Assembly (NCBI GenBank): GCA_934476455.1
Contig: CAKSNY010000009.1
Span: 1 to 64,000 of the forward strand
DNA from: an uncultured Clostridia bacterium
Lineage (GTDB): Bacteria; Bacillota; Clostridia; UMGS1883
Direction: 5' to 3'
DNA length: 64,000 nt
Part shown: positions 16,001 to 23,974 of the stretch, piece after piece
Position numbering within the stretch: position 1 is the stretch's first letter
Layout of the letters: every line of letters starts with the position of its first letter
The notes under the pieces: model-generated
What the model saw: only the letters and a program-made list of their open reading frames with translations
Database searches by the model: none
Told to the model about the DNA's origin: nothing
Position numbers and translations under genes: made by a program

Positions 16001-16507
16001 TTGGGGAAGGTATACAGATATTTGGGCGTATATGCGGCTTTTTTACTGCAAACGCTCATTGTTGAAAAATTTCATATAATGTCTGCAACGCCCAATCTTT
16101 TTTTGGCGGCGGTAATGCTTTCGGCAGCCTTCTCAAGCCCTTGGGAGGCAGCAATAAGGGGCGGCTTGGCAGGGGCTTTTTCGGATGCCCTTCTAAAGCC
16201 GTTTTTCGGCGGTGATACGCTTTTGTTTATGTACGCCGCAATTGCCGCAAGTGTGTTTATACCAAAGCGCAGTACAAATTCGCCGCTTATTATGGGGTGG
16301 TACGGATTTGTTTGTATGGCATTTATTTATGTATTGGGTGCGGCGGCGCGTATTTGCGCACGCGCACAGGGGTCTGCCGCGCGCACAGGGGCAAATATTT
16401 TGGTAAGCGGAATTTTAAGCGCGGTACTTTTTTTTGCGGTAACGCTTATATTGTACCTTAAAAGCCGCAGCGCGGAACATACGGAAGGCGAGGTGAGCCG
16501 TGTATGA
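16001..16507 (+). CDS. mreD: Cell shape protein MreD
   Basis: 168-residue integral membrane protein with five to six hydrophobic segments; GLAGAFSDALLKPFFGGDTL is typical of MreD. The start is TTG at 16001, placed by an AAGAAGGGA ribosome binding site five bases upstream and by homology of the first helix. Its stop overlaps the ATG of the PBP2 gene (ATGA), implying coupled translation. It forms the elongasome with MreC, RodA and PBP2. Confidence 0.9.
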   Translation: MGKVYRYLGVYAAFLLQTLIVEKFHIMSATPNLFLAAVMLSAAFSSPWEAAIRGGLAGAFSDALLKPFFGGDTLLFMYAAIAASVFIPKRSTNSPLIMGWYGFVCMAFIYVLGAAARICARAQGSAARTGANILVSGILSAVLFFAVTLILYLKSRSAEHTEGEVSRV

Positions 16508-18528
16508 AAAAAAAGCGCTATATTCTTATAGATGCGGTTGTGGTACTGGTTTTTTTGATTTTTGCAACGCGCCTTATAAGCCTTCAGGCTGTGAAAGGAG
16601 GATATTACCGCGAAAAAAGCGATTTGCGCACAACGCGTTCGGTAGAGCTTATCGCCCCGCGCGGCGAGCTTTTGGACCGCTACGGCAGGTGTATTGTAAA
16701 AAACCGCACGGGCTACAGTATATATATACAGGGAAGAACAAAAAACAATGCACAGTCGCTTAATACGCTGATAAATAATTTGTTTTCGGTTATGCCCAGT
16801 TTTGATAAAGACCTTACGGCAATTTTGCCCGTTACATTTTACGATAATGAATACAGTTTCACGGTTTCGGAAAAGGAAAGCCGCAGGTGGAAAAAGGAAA
16901 ACAATTTTTCCGATAAAGCCGCTGCGCGGGAGATAGTGGACAAGCTGTATAAAAGATACGATATACAGGGGTTTTCAGACTACGAAGGGCTGCGTATTGC
17001 GGCAATACGCTATGATATGTCGCTGCGCGGTTTTTCCGTGGCAAACGCCTACCTTTTCAGGGAGGACGCACCCATAGCGGAGCTTGCGCAGATAAAAGAG
17101 CAAAGCGAAAATTTCCCCGATATATGCGTTGTGCCGCAGCCGATACGCGATTATCCGTACGGCTCGCTGGGGGCGCACATCTTAGGCAGGGTCGGGGCGC
17201 TTAATGCGCAGGAATACGAAAAAAATAAAGATAACGGATATACGATGAATTCGTCGATAGGAAAAGACGGCGTTGAAAAATACCTTGAAGACTATCTGCG
17301 CGGGGAAAACGGCAGGACAAGCGTGGAACGTGTGGGAAGCAGCTACAGCGTAAGCCAAAAAACGGAAACCGCCCCTGTTGCAGGTAAAAACGTAAACCTT
17401 ACAATAGACCTTGATATGCAGCTTGCGTGTGAAAAGGCGCTTGAGGAAACAATAGAGGAGATACGCTCTGCCGCACAGAATAAAAGCGGCGGAAACGGAG
17501 CGGACGCCGGAAGTGCTGTTGTGATTGACGTAAATACCGGCGATGTGCTGGCGATGGCGTCCTACCCGACGTACGACATAAAAACCTTCGGCAGCAATTA
17601 TAACAAGCTTTTGTCAGACGGTTCAAAGCCGCTTTTTAACCGCGCGCTTGCGGGAACATACTCTCCCGCGTCAACCTTTAAAATACTTGTCGGGGCGGCA
17701 GCACTGGAGGAAAACATAATCACCCCCGAGGATACTATTTTAGACACGGGAAAATATACCTATTTTAAGGATTATCAGCCCGCATGCTGGATATACAATC
17801 AGTCGGGCGGTACGCACGGCTATGAAAACGTAAGCCGGGCAATACGCGATTCGTGCAATGTATTCTTCTACGAAACAGGGCGAAGGCTTACGATAGAAAA
17901 AATAAACAAATATGCAAAAAAATACGGTTTCGGGCAAAAAAGCGGAATAGAGCTTTCCGCCGAAGAAAAAACAGGCGCGGTGGCAAGCCCCGAAAACAGA
18001 ACGAAAAGCGGCGGCATATGGTATCCGGGTGACGTGTGCCAGACGGCAATAGGTCAGTCGGACACATTGGTAACACCGCTTCAGCTTGCAAATTATATCG
18101 CAACCGTTGCAAACGGCGGTACGCGCTACAGACCGCACCTTATAAAAAGTATAGACGGCGGCGGAAAGAACGCCTTCTCGTCACAGCCGGAGGTGCTTGA
18201 CACCGTAAAGCTGAAAAAAGAAAATTACGATGCCGTTACAAACGGAATACGTATGGTTGTGACGGAGGGAACGGCATTTAACGCATTTTTGGGCTGTAAT
18301 ACAAGCGTTGCGGCAAAAACGGGAAGCGCACAAACCGCAGGCGGGTACACAAACGGAATTTGCGTGGCGTATGCACCGTTTGACAAGCCGCGCATTGCGA
18401 TAGGCTGTGTAATAGAAAAGGCAGGCAGCGGCGCACGCACGGCTGCGGCGATAAGAAAAATAGTAGACGCTTATTTTGACGGTGAAAGCGCCGAAAAGGA
18501 CATTGAATATAATTCTCTTTTAAGATAG
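16504..18528 (+). CDS. mrdA: Class B penicillin-binding protein 2
   Basis: 674-residue transpeptidase. A membrane helix (~6-24) is followed by the pedestal domain with VELIAPRGELLDRYGR and by the penicillin-binding domain. The active site shows SPASTFK (catalytic Ser in STFK), SCN, and KTGSAQT. It crosslinks peptidoglycan for cell elongation and pairs with RodA. The gene order mreC-mreD-PBP2-minC-minD is a familiar Clostridia arrangement. The gap to minC is nine bases. Confidence 0.9.
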   Translation: MKKKRYILIDAVVVLVFLIFATRLISLQAVKGGYYREKSDLRTTRSVELIAPRGELLDRYGRCIVKNRTGYSIYIQGRTKNNAQSLNTLINNLFSVMPSFDKDLTAILPVTFYDNEYSFTVSEKESRRWKKENNFSDKAAAREIVDKLYKRYDIQGFSDYEGLRIAAIRYDMSLRGFSVANAYLFREDAPIAELAQIKEQSENFPDICVVPQPIRDYPYGSLGAHILGRVGALNAQEYEKNKDNGYTMNSSIGKDGVEKYLEDYLRGENGRTSVERVGSSYSVSQKTETAPVAGKNVNLTIDLDMQLACEKALEETIEEIRSAAQNKSGGNGADAGSAVVIDVNTGDVLAMASYPTYDIKTFGSNYNKLLSDGSKPLFNRALAGTYSPASTFKILVGAAALEENIITPEDTILDTGKYTYFKDYQPACWIYNQSGGTHGYENVSRAIRDSCNVFFYETGRRLTIEKINKYAKKYGFGQKSGIELSAEEKTGAVASPENRTKSGGIWYPGDVCQTAIGQSDTLVTPLQLANYIATVANGGTRYRPHLIKSIDGGGKNAFSSQPEVLDTVKLKKENYDAVTNGIRMVVTEGTAFNAFLGCNTSVAAKTGSAQTAGGYTNGICVAYAPFDKPRIAIGCVIEKAGSGARTAAAIRKIVDAYFDGESAEKDIEYNSLLR

Positions 18529-18537
18529 GTGATAAAA

Positions 18538-19122
18538 ATGCTTACCGTAAAGGGCAGCGGCAGTAAAATAGATTTGCATTTTGATGCGCAAACCTTGCCG
18601 GAGGAAGCTATAACACAAATACAAAGCCTTAAAGAAAGCGCCAAAAATTTTTTTACGGCAGATGGCGAGATGTGTGTTTCATACAGCGGAATAGAGCTTG
18701 GCTACCGTGAAGAGGTAAAAATGCAGCAGGCGATAAAAAAAACGCTCGGGCGCGGCGCAAAGCTTCTTTCGCACAATCCGCTGACGGATAAAGAGCTTTT
18801 GTATTCCTTTGAAAAGGACGAGGCGCTTTGCCGTATCGTACGGCGAACAGTGCGCAGCGGCGAAATGCTTACCTCCCGCGGAGATATTTTGATTTACGGC
18901 GACGTAAACCCCGGCGCCGTTATAAGCGTACGCGGAAATATAACTGTTCTGGGGGCGCTTAGGGGAACGGCGCGCACAAAAAAAGGCACGGTGTACGCCA
19001 GATATATGAACCCTGTTCAAATTCAGATAGGAAATATAATTTCTTATAATAAAAAGACGGAAAATGTAGGTTCTGCTGTTGCAACGGCAAAAAAAGGCGA
19101 AATAATTGTTGAATGTTTCTGA
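18538..19122 (+). CDS. minC: Septum site-determining protein MinC
   Basis: 194 residues. The N-terminal FtsZ-inhibiting domain is divergent; the C-terminal beta-helix is clear: ILIYGDVNPGAVISVRGNITVLGALRGTA is the hallmark GDVN-G region. MinC with MinD blocks FtsZ ring assembly away from midcell. ATG 18538 has AGGTGA five bases upstream; a GTG nine bases earlier overlaps that site. Confidence 0.9.
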   Translation: MLTVKGSGSKIDLHFDAQTLPEEAITQIQSLKESAKNFFTADGEMCVSYSGIELGYREEVKMQQAIKKTLGRGAKLLSHNPLTDKELLYSFEKDEALCRIVRRTVRSGEMLTSRGDILIYGDVNPGAVISVRGNITVLGALRGTARTKKGTVYARYMNPVQIQIGNIISYNKKTENVGSAVATAKKGEIIVECF

Positions 19123-19178
19123 AAAGAGTATTTACGCCGCACGTATTTTGTGATAAAATACACTTCGGGGTGAATGAA

Positions 19179-19967
19179 ATGAGTGAAGTTATAGTAATAA
19201 CAAGCGGAAAGGGCGGCGTGGGAAAAACCACCACTACGGCAAATATAGGCGCGGCGCTTGCTCTTTTGGGAAAAAAGGTGGCAATGATTGATACCGACAT
19301 CGGGCTTCGCAATCTGGATGTTATAATGGGGCTTGAAAACAGGATTGTTTACGACCTTGTGGATGTTGTTGAAAACAGGTGTACATATACAAAGGCGCTT
19401 GTAAGGGACAAGCGTTTTGACGGGCTTTATCTTTTGCCCGCGGCACAGTCGCGCGATAAGAGCGCCGTTACAACAATGCAGATGAAGCATCTTGTACACA
19501 AAATGGAGGAGGATTTCGATTATATCCTTATAGATTGCCCCGCAGGGATAGAACAGGGGTTTGAAAATGCCATAGCTGCCGCAAAAAAAGCAATAGTTGT
19601 GGCAATGCCGGAGGTGTCAAGCATACGCGACGCCGACAGGATAATAGGGCTTTTGGAAAAACACGATATACACGATATCCGCCTTGTGGTAAACAAGCTG
19701 CGCCCGAAAATGGTTGAAAAGGGGAATATGCTCGGAATAGAAGATATGCTGGATATTCTTGCAATTGACCTGCTTGGCGTTGTCCCCGATGACGAAGATA
19801 TTATAATAGCGGCAAACAAGGGCGAATTTGTGTGTGCGGATGCAAAGACGGTTTCCGGGCAGGCATACAGAAACATAGCCTCGCGGCTTGTGGGCAACAA
19901 GGTGGAGCTTATGCATTTTAAGAAAACATTTTTTGAAAGAATTTTCGGAAAAAGGCAGGTCGGGTGA
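19179..19967 (+). CDS. minD: Septum site-determining ATPase MinD
   Basis: 262-residue deviant Walker ATPase (SGKGGVGKTTTTANIGAAL). DTDIGLRNLDVIMGLENR, IDCPAGIEQGF and the switch regions are conserved. The C-terminal amphipathic helix (HFKKTFFERIFGKR) would dock it to the membrane. ATG 19179 follows GGGGTGA; an in-frame ATG at 19113 would overlap minC and is unlikely. minE follows one base after the stop. Confidence 0.94.
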   Translation: MSEVIVITSGKGGVGKTTTTANIGAALALLGKKVAMIDTDIGLRNLDVIMGLENRIVYDLVDVVENRCTYTKALVRDKRFDGLYLLPAAQSRDKSAVTTMQMKHLVHKMEEDFDYILIDCPAGIEQGFENAIAAAKKAIVVAMPEVSSIRDADRIIGLLEKHDIHDIRLVVNKLRPKMVEKGNMLGIEDMLDILAIDLLGVVPDDEDIIIAANKGEFVCADAKTVSGQAYRNIASRLVGNKVELMHFKKTFFERIFGKRQVG

Positions 19968-19968
19968 A

Positions 19969-20214
19969 ATGATGCTGTTTTTTAAACGCAGGGCGCACTC
20001 CGGCGGTGAAGCAAAAAACAGGCTGCTTTCGGTTCTTCACTGCGACAGGGGCGAGCTGTCAAGCGAGAAGGTTTTGGGAAAAATAAGAAAAGAGGTATTG
20101 GCGGTTTTGCAAAAATATTCCGCAGACGGTGCCTGTGCGCCGATGGTGTGTACAAGCCTTAGCGGAACAACGTGTATTATATCCGCCGATGTGCAGCTTA
20201 AACAATCTGAATAA
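19969..20214 (+). CDS. minE: Cell division topological specificity factor MinE
   Basis: 81 residues, normal for MinE. MLFFKRR is the membrane-targeting N-terminal stretch; EAKNRLLSVLHCDRGELSSEKVLGKIRKEVLAVLQKY matches the anti-MinCD and dimerisation region (shown here only in part as AKNRLLSVLHCDRG). MinE stimulates MinD ATPase and drives pole-to-pole oscillation. Its presence means a MinCDE oscillator, unlike Bacillus subtilis, which uses DivIVA/MinJ. ATG at 19969 or 19972 could be used. Confidence 0.88.
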   Translation: MMLFFKRRAHSGGEAKNRLLSVLHCDRGELSSEKVLGKIRKEVLAVLQKYSADGACAPMVCTSLSGTTCIISADVQLKQSE

Positions 20215-20238
20215 ATATGTAATAAGGAGATACAAAGG

Positions 20239-20658
20239 ATGAATATTGCATTGATAGCACACGACAAGAAAAAAGAGCTTATGGTGCAGTTTTGTATAGC
20301 GTATAAGGGTATACTTTCAAAGCACAGGCTTTGCGCGACGGGTACCACCGGCGGACTTATAATAGAGGCAACCGGACTTAATGTACACAGGTTTTTGTCC
20401 GGTCCGCAGGGCGGTGACCAGCAGATAGGCGCGCACATTGCCTATGACGAGATAGACCTTGTGCTGTTTTTCCGCGACCCGCTTACTGCCCAGCCGCACG
20501 AGCCGGACGTAAGCGCGCTGTTTCGGCTTTGTGACGTTCATAATATACCGCTTGCAACAAACGTTGCCACTGCCGAGGTGCTTATACACGGGCTTGAACG
20601 CGGCGACCTTGACTGGAGAAATATTGTAAACCCGCACAGCGGTGCGTCGTTTGAATAA
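20239..20658 (+). CDS. mgsA: Methylglyoxal synthase
   Basis: 139 residues. IALIAHDKKKE, ATGTTGG, LSGPQGGDQQIGA with the catalytic Asp region, VLFFRDPL and IPLATNVATAE match MgsA, which turns dihydroxyacetone phosphate into methylglyoxal as a phosphate-stress bypass of glycolysis. It sits 24 bases after minE behind AAGGAG. Its place in a division operon is a known Clostridia arrangement in my recollection, without an obvious mechanistic reason. Confidence 0.93.
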   Translation: MNIALIAHDKKKELMVQFCIAYKGILSKHRLCATGTTGGLIIEATGLNVHRFLSGPQGGDQQIGAHIAYDEIDLVLFFRDPLTAQPHEPDVSALFRLCDVHNIPLATNVATAEVLIHGLERGDLDWRNIVNPHSGASFE

Positions 20659-20669
20659 AGGAGAAAATT

Positions 20670-20930
20670 ATGGAAACGAGAATAGCGCTTATAGCAATTA
20701 TAGTAAAATCTACAAAGGCAATAGAGGAGCTTAACGCCGCGCTTCACGAATACGGCGAGTACATTATCGGCAGAATGGGCATACCGTACCGCGAAAAAGA
20801 CGTAAACGTAATTTCCGTTGCTATGGACGCTCCACAGAGCGTTATCAGCGCGCTTTCGGGAAAAATCGGAAAAATACCGGATATGTCGGTTAAAACAATC
20901 GTTGCGCCGGAGGAAAGGGCAGAAAAATAA
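20670..20930 (+). CDS. TM1266-type iron-only hydrogenase system regulator
   Basis: 86-residue small ferredoxin-like (ACT-type) protein: ETRIALIAIIVKST, a central GRMGIPYREKDVNVISV and ALSGKIGKIPDMSVKT. The pattern matches the TM1266 family, putative regulators found beside hydE/F/G maturases. Its position three bases before hydF supports this. DNA or ligand binding cannot be judged from sequence. Confidence 0.82.
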   Translation: METRIALIAIIVKSTKAIEELNAALHEYGEYIIGRMGIPYREKDVNVISVAMDAPQSVISALSGKIGKIPDMSVKTIVAPEERAEK

Positions 20931-20932
20931 TT

Positions 20933-22132
20933 ATGAATACACAGCTTGTTTCGGAAAGATTGCACATAGGCTTTTTCGGGTGCAGAAATGCGGGCAAGTC
21001 AAGCCTTGTAAACGCTGTAACCGGGCAGGAGGTGTCGGTTGTGTCAAACGTTTTGGGAACAACCACCGACCCTGTCACAAAAACAATGGAAATATTGCCG
21101 CTCGGACCTGTGGTTGTGATTGATACCCCGGGGTTTGACGATTGCGGCACGCTTGGGGAAAAGCGCATTGAGCGCACGAAAAAAATTCTTGAAAAAACGG
21201 ATATAGCCGTGCTTGTTTGCGATGCGCAAAGCGGGATGAACGATGTTGACCGCACTCTTTTAAAAATATTTTCGGAAAAGGGCGTTTCGTGCATAGTTGC
21301 CTATAACAAGGCGGATTTGTGCCCGCAGAAGAAGCCCGAAAAGGACAATGAAATATACGTAAGCGCACTTTGCGGAACGAATATATACGAGCTTAAGGAA
21401 AAAATCGGGCATATAAGACCCGACCTTGTACCGCAGAAAAACATAGTGGACGGCATTGTAAAAAAAGGCGATACCGTGATTTTGGTAACGCCTATAGACG
21501 AAGCTGCCCCGAAGGGCAGGCTTATACTTCCGCAGCAAAATGTGCTTCGCGGTGTTTTGGACATCGGCGCGGCGGCGCTTACGCTTCAGCCCGATATGCT
21601 GCAAAACGCGCTCGGTATACTTAATAAAAAGCCCGACCTTGTAATTACGGACAGCCAGGCATTTAAAGAGGTTTCGCAAATTGTTCCCCAAGATATTCCC
21701 CTTACGTCGTTTTCAATAGTAATGGCGCGGTATAAGGAATTTTTGGAAACGGCTGTTAAGGGTGTGGGCGAATTGTCGCGCCTTAACGACGGCGATAAAA
21801 TACTGATTGCGGAGGGCTGCACCCACCACAGGCAGTGCAACGATATAGGAAGTGTTAAGCTGCCGCGTTTGATACGCGCCTTTTCAAAAAAACAGCTTGA
21901 ATTTGACATTACCGCCGGACACGATTTTCCGGACGAGCTTTCAAAATATCGCCTTGTAATTCATTGCGGCGGGTGTATGATAACCGAACGGGAGGTTTGC
22001 GCGCGCAGGCAAAGGGCTGCCGCCCAGGGTATTCCGTTTACAAATTACGGCACGGCGCTTGCGTACCTTAATAAAATTCTGGAAAGAAGCCTCTCCGTTT
22101 TTCCGGATGTGCAAAGGCTTATTAAAAACTAA
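20933..22132 (+). CDS. hydF: [FeFe]-hydrogenase maturation GTPase HydF
   Basis: 399-residue scaffold protein that carries the 2Fe subcluster precursor to the hydrogenase. The N-terminal GTPase has GCRNAGKSSLVNA (P-loop), TTTDPVTK and DTPGFDDCG. The C-terminal cluster site has CTHHRQC and HCGGC, the CxHx(n)HCxxC pattern. hydG is found at 49092 on the other strand; hydE is not in the window. Its stop overlaps the tail of the convergent SLOG gene by four bases. Confidence 0.94.
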   Translation: MNTQLVSERLHIGFFGCRNAGKSSLVNAVTGQEVSVVSNVLGTTTDPVTKTMEILPLGPVVVIDTPGFDDCGTLGEKRIERTKKILEKTDIAVLVCDAQSGMNDVDRTLLKIFSEKGVSCIVAYNKADLCPQKKPEKDNEIYVSALCGTNIYELKEKIGHIRPDLVPQKNIVDGIVKKGDTVILVTPIDEAAPKGRLILPQQNVLRGVLDIGAAALTLQPDMLQNALGILNKKPDLVITDSQAFKEVSQIVPQDIPLTSFSIVMARYKEFLETAVKGVGELSRLNDGDKILIAEGCTHHRQCNDIGSVKLPRLIRAFSKKQLEFDITAGHDFPDELSKYRLVIHCGGCMITEREVCARRQRAAAQGIPFTNYGTALAYLNKILERSLSVFPDVQRLIKN

Positions 22133-22641
22133 ATTATCGATACGCTTAAATCATTCGGGCGCAGAAGGTACACTTCGCAGCCCGTTTTTTTTGCGTAGCG
22201 TACGGTGTATGCGGTACCCCCTCGGAAAGAGCCGTTCCACACTGCAATAAGCCTTTCGGAATTATCCACCATAAAGCGATTTCTTGCAAGCATACACGCA
22301 TCCGTATACATTGGGCTTATAATGGTTTTGCTGTCGCAGCCTTCCAAAATGGAAAAGTAGCGCGCCCTGTCTTTATCGCTCCAGCCGTTGGGCTGCTGCG
22401 GACACGGCAGCGCCGCGTGCAAACGCAGAGATGGGTTAAGCATTTTCTTTTTTAATATAATCTCGGCGGCATAGGTATCAATTCCGCGTGCCATACCGCA
22501 GAAAAACTCCTCAATTCCGTCATGTATACATTCATCTATCAAATCACAAAGAATATTTTTTAATTCATTGCAGCGGCAGTCGCTTTCATTATCGCCCCAG
22601 GGGAGCATTTGCGGTCTGTGTCCGCTGAAGCAGCAATACAT
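22129..22641 (-). CDS. SLOG-family protein (DUF1273/YpsA-like)
   Basis: 170 residues. CCFSGHRPQ at the N terminus, GIEEFFCGMARGIDTYAAE, LHAALPCPQQ, and the late segment RLIAVWNGSFRGGTAYTVRYAKK match the SLOG Rossmann-like fold, thought to bind nucleotide-derived ligands. YpsA in Bacillus affects division when overproduced. A sigma-A promoter and GAGGTGA ribosome binding site lie upstream. It is monocistronic and convergent with hydF, overlapping by four bases. Confidence 0.8.
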   Translation of the reverse strand: MYCCFSGHRPQMLPWGDNESDCRCNELKNILCDLIDECIHDGIEEFFCGMARGIDTYAAEIILKKKMLNPSLRLHAALPCPQQPNGWSDKDRARYFSILEGCDSKTIISPMYTDACMLARNRFMVDNSERLIAVWNGSFRGGTAYTVRYAKKTGCEVYLLRPNDLSVSII

Positions 22642-22660
22642 AAAAAATCACCTCGCAATC

Positions 22661-22689
22661 AGTATAACACAGAAACGGTGAAAAAGCAA
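22661..22689 (-). promoter_or_regulatory. Promoter for the SLOG gene
   Basis: Reading the minus strand, TTGCTT (22689-22684), a 17-base spacer and TATACT (22666-22661) precede the gene by about 20 bases. Confidence 0.6.
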
Positions 22690-22766
22690 ACACTTGTTCG
22701 GAAAAATATTGAAAGTATAAAATTTAATTTCTGTGACTATACTTATTTATGAAGGAGTTGAAAATT

Positions 22767-22973
22767 ATGGATAATACAGCATTGGCAATTGCCATTATCG
22801 GCGCTATCAATTGGGGTTCCATCGGGCTTTTCGGCGTGGATTTGGTTGCGCTTTTATGCGGCGGACAAACTGCCGTTTTAAGCAGAATAATTTACACCGT
22901 AGTAGGTATTTCCGGTCTGTGGTGCATAACGCTTTTGTTTAAGGAAAAGCTGCCCGTAGGAAAAGCACAGTAA
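22767..22973 (+). CDS. DUF378 small membrane protein
   Basis: 68 residues with two hydrophobic helices. AIIGAINWGSIGLFGVDLVA is the DUF378 core, followed by RIIYTVVGISGLW. Function unknown. ATG 22767 follows GGAGTTG; an ATG at 22749 would place the ribosome binding site inside the gene. Divergent from the SLOG gene and ends in a strong hairpin. Confidence 0.85.
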   Translation: MDNTALAIAIIGAINWGSIGLFGVDLVALLCGGQTAVLSRIIYTVVGISGLWCITLLFKEKLPVGKAQ

Positions 22974-22979
22974 AATAGG

Positions 22980-23012
22980 AAACGGTATGCCTTAGTCTTT
23001 GGCATACCGTTT
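22980..23012 (+). terminator. Terminator hairpin after the DUF378 gene
   Basis: AAACGGTATGCC (22980-22991) pairs with GGCATACCGTTT (23001-23012), a perfect 12-bp stem. There is no long T-run after it; the dispersed repeat follows at once. Confidence 0.6.
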
Positions 23013-23014
23013 GA

Positions 23015-23235
23015 GCGTGTCGATAAAGCCGACACGCTTCAAGCCGAAAGCTCGCTTTCGGAGCTTTCGTTTGAGAACAAGGGCTTTCGCTCGCGCGGCG
23101 CTCACCGCGCCAGCCCTTGCAGGGAGCGGTTTTTGCGGTGCACGCCCGCGAAAACCGCGTTTTTTTACGTCAGAGGGGATTTCCCCTCTGACAACTCCCC
23201 AGCACTCATTATTTTAGTTTTTCGACAGTCTGAAA
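23015..23235. repeat. Dispersed structured repeat, copy B (longest)
   Basis: About 220 bases built of consecutive inverted repeats, with no gene. GCGTGTCG pairs with CGACACGC (23015-23037). CCGAAAG pairs with CTTTCGG (near 23044-23061). AGGGCT... and ...AGCCCT flank a CGCGCGGCG-rich centre. GCGGTTTT pairs with AAAACCGC, and GTCAGAGGGG with CCCCTCTGAC. The right part (23125-23235) matches bases 1-111. The first 35 bases recur inverted and exact at 28964-28998. It fills most of the 330-base gap between DUF378 and the QueG-like gene. Confidence 0.85.
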
Positions 23236-23243
23236 CGGTATTC

Positions 23244-23272
23244 TTGATTTAATAAAATTTACATGTTATAAT
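23244..23272 (+). promoter_or_regulatory. Promoter for the QueG-like gene
   Basis: TTGATT (23244-23249), a 17-base spacer and TATAAT (23267-23272), about 30 bases before the start codon and just after repeat copy B. Confidence 0.7.
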
Positions 23273-23302
23273 AATTAAAGAAATTACAAAGGAAGATAAA
23301 AA

Positions 23303-23953
23303 ATGAACGATACTATTACGGATTTTTTAATTCAAAAACAGATTTCACAGGTTGGGTTTTCAAAAGCGCCCGACACACCATTTGATGGGCTGAACGGTGC
23401 AATATCCGTTGTGCTGCACCTTTCGGACGCTGTTATTGACCAAATATCGGGCGCGCCCACGCATACATATTTTCACCACTACAGAACGGTTAATGCATAT
23501 CTTGATAATGTAATGCTTAATCTTGTGCTTTTTCTGCAAAATATGGGCTATGATGCCGCCGCCGTTCCCGCAAGCCAGTCGGTAGAGGGGTTGCAGGGTA
23601 TATTTTCGCACAAAAAGGCAGCTGTGCGCGCCGGGCTGGGCTATATCGGAAAGAGCGCGCTTTTTATATCGCACAAATTCGGACCGCGCGTGCGTTTGGG
23701 AACTGTATTTACAAATGCGCCGCTTACGCTTAAAAACGAAAAGCAGGAAGACAATTGCGGTGCGTGCGGCTTGTGCGCCGCCAATTGCGGTGCGTTGGCA
23801 ATAAAAAACATCCCCTACAGCGAGGGGATGGAACGTGAAGATATATTCGACGCCAAAGCGTGCAGCGATTATATGAAAAGCCAATTTAAGCATATCGGCC
23901 GCGGCGCGGTGTGCGGCGTTTGTATGGCGGTTTGCCCCAAAGGGAAAAAGTAA
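23303..23953 (+). CDS. Short QueG-like double 4Fe-4S protein
   Basis: 216 residues with two C-terminal ferredoxin clusters: CGACGLCAANC and CGVCMAVCP. The body (HYRTVNAYLDN, PASQSVEGLQGIFSHKKAAVRAGLGYIGKSALFISHKFGPRVRLGTVF in part) resembles epoxyqueuosine reductase QueG. It lacks the longer C-terminal HEAT region and is far shorter than the ~380-residue enzyme, so it may not be a queuosine enzyme. It is likely a cytoplasmic iron-sulfur reductase of related fold. It is monocistronic with its own promoter. Confidence 0.75.
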   Translation: MNDTITDFLIQKQISQVGFSKAPDTPFDGLNGAISVVLHLSDAVIDQISGAPTHTYFHHYRTVNAYLDNVMLNLVLFLQNMGYDAAAVPASQSVEGLQGIFSHKKAAVRAGLGYIGKSALFISHKFGPRVRLGTVFTNAPLTLKNEKQEDNCGACGLCAANCGALAIKNIPYSEGMEREDIFDAKACSDYMKSQFKHIGRGAVCGVCMAVCPKGKK

Positions 23954-23974
23954 AAGCTTTTTTAAACGCGGCTT

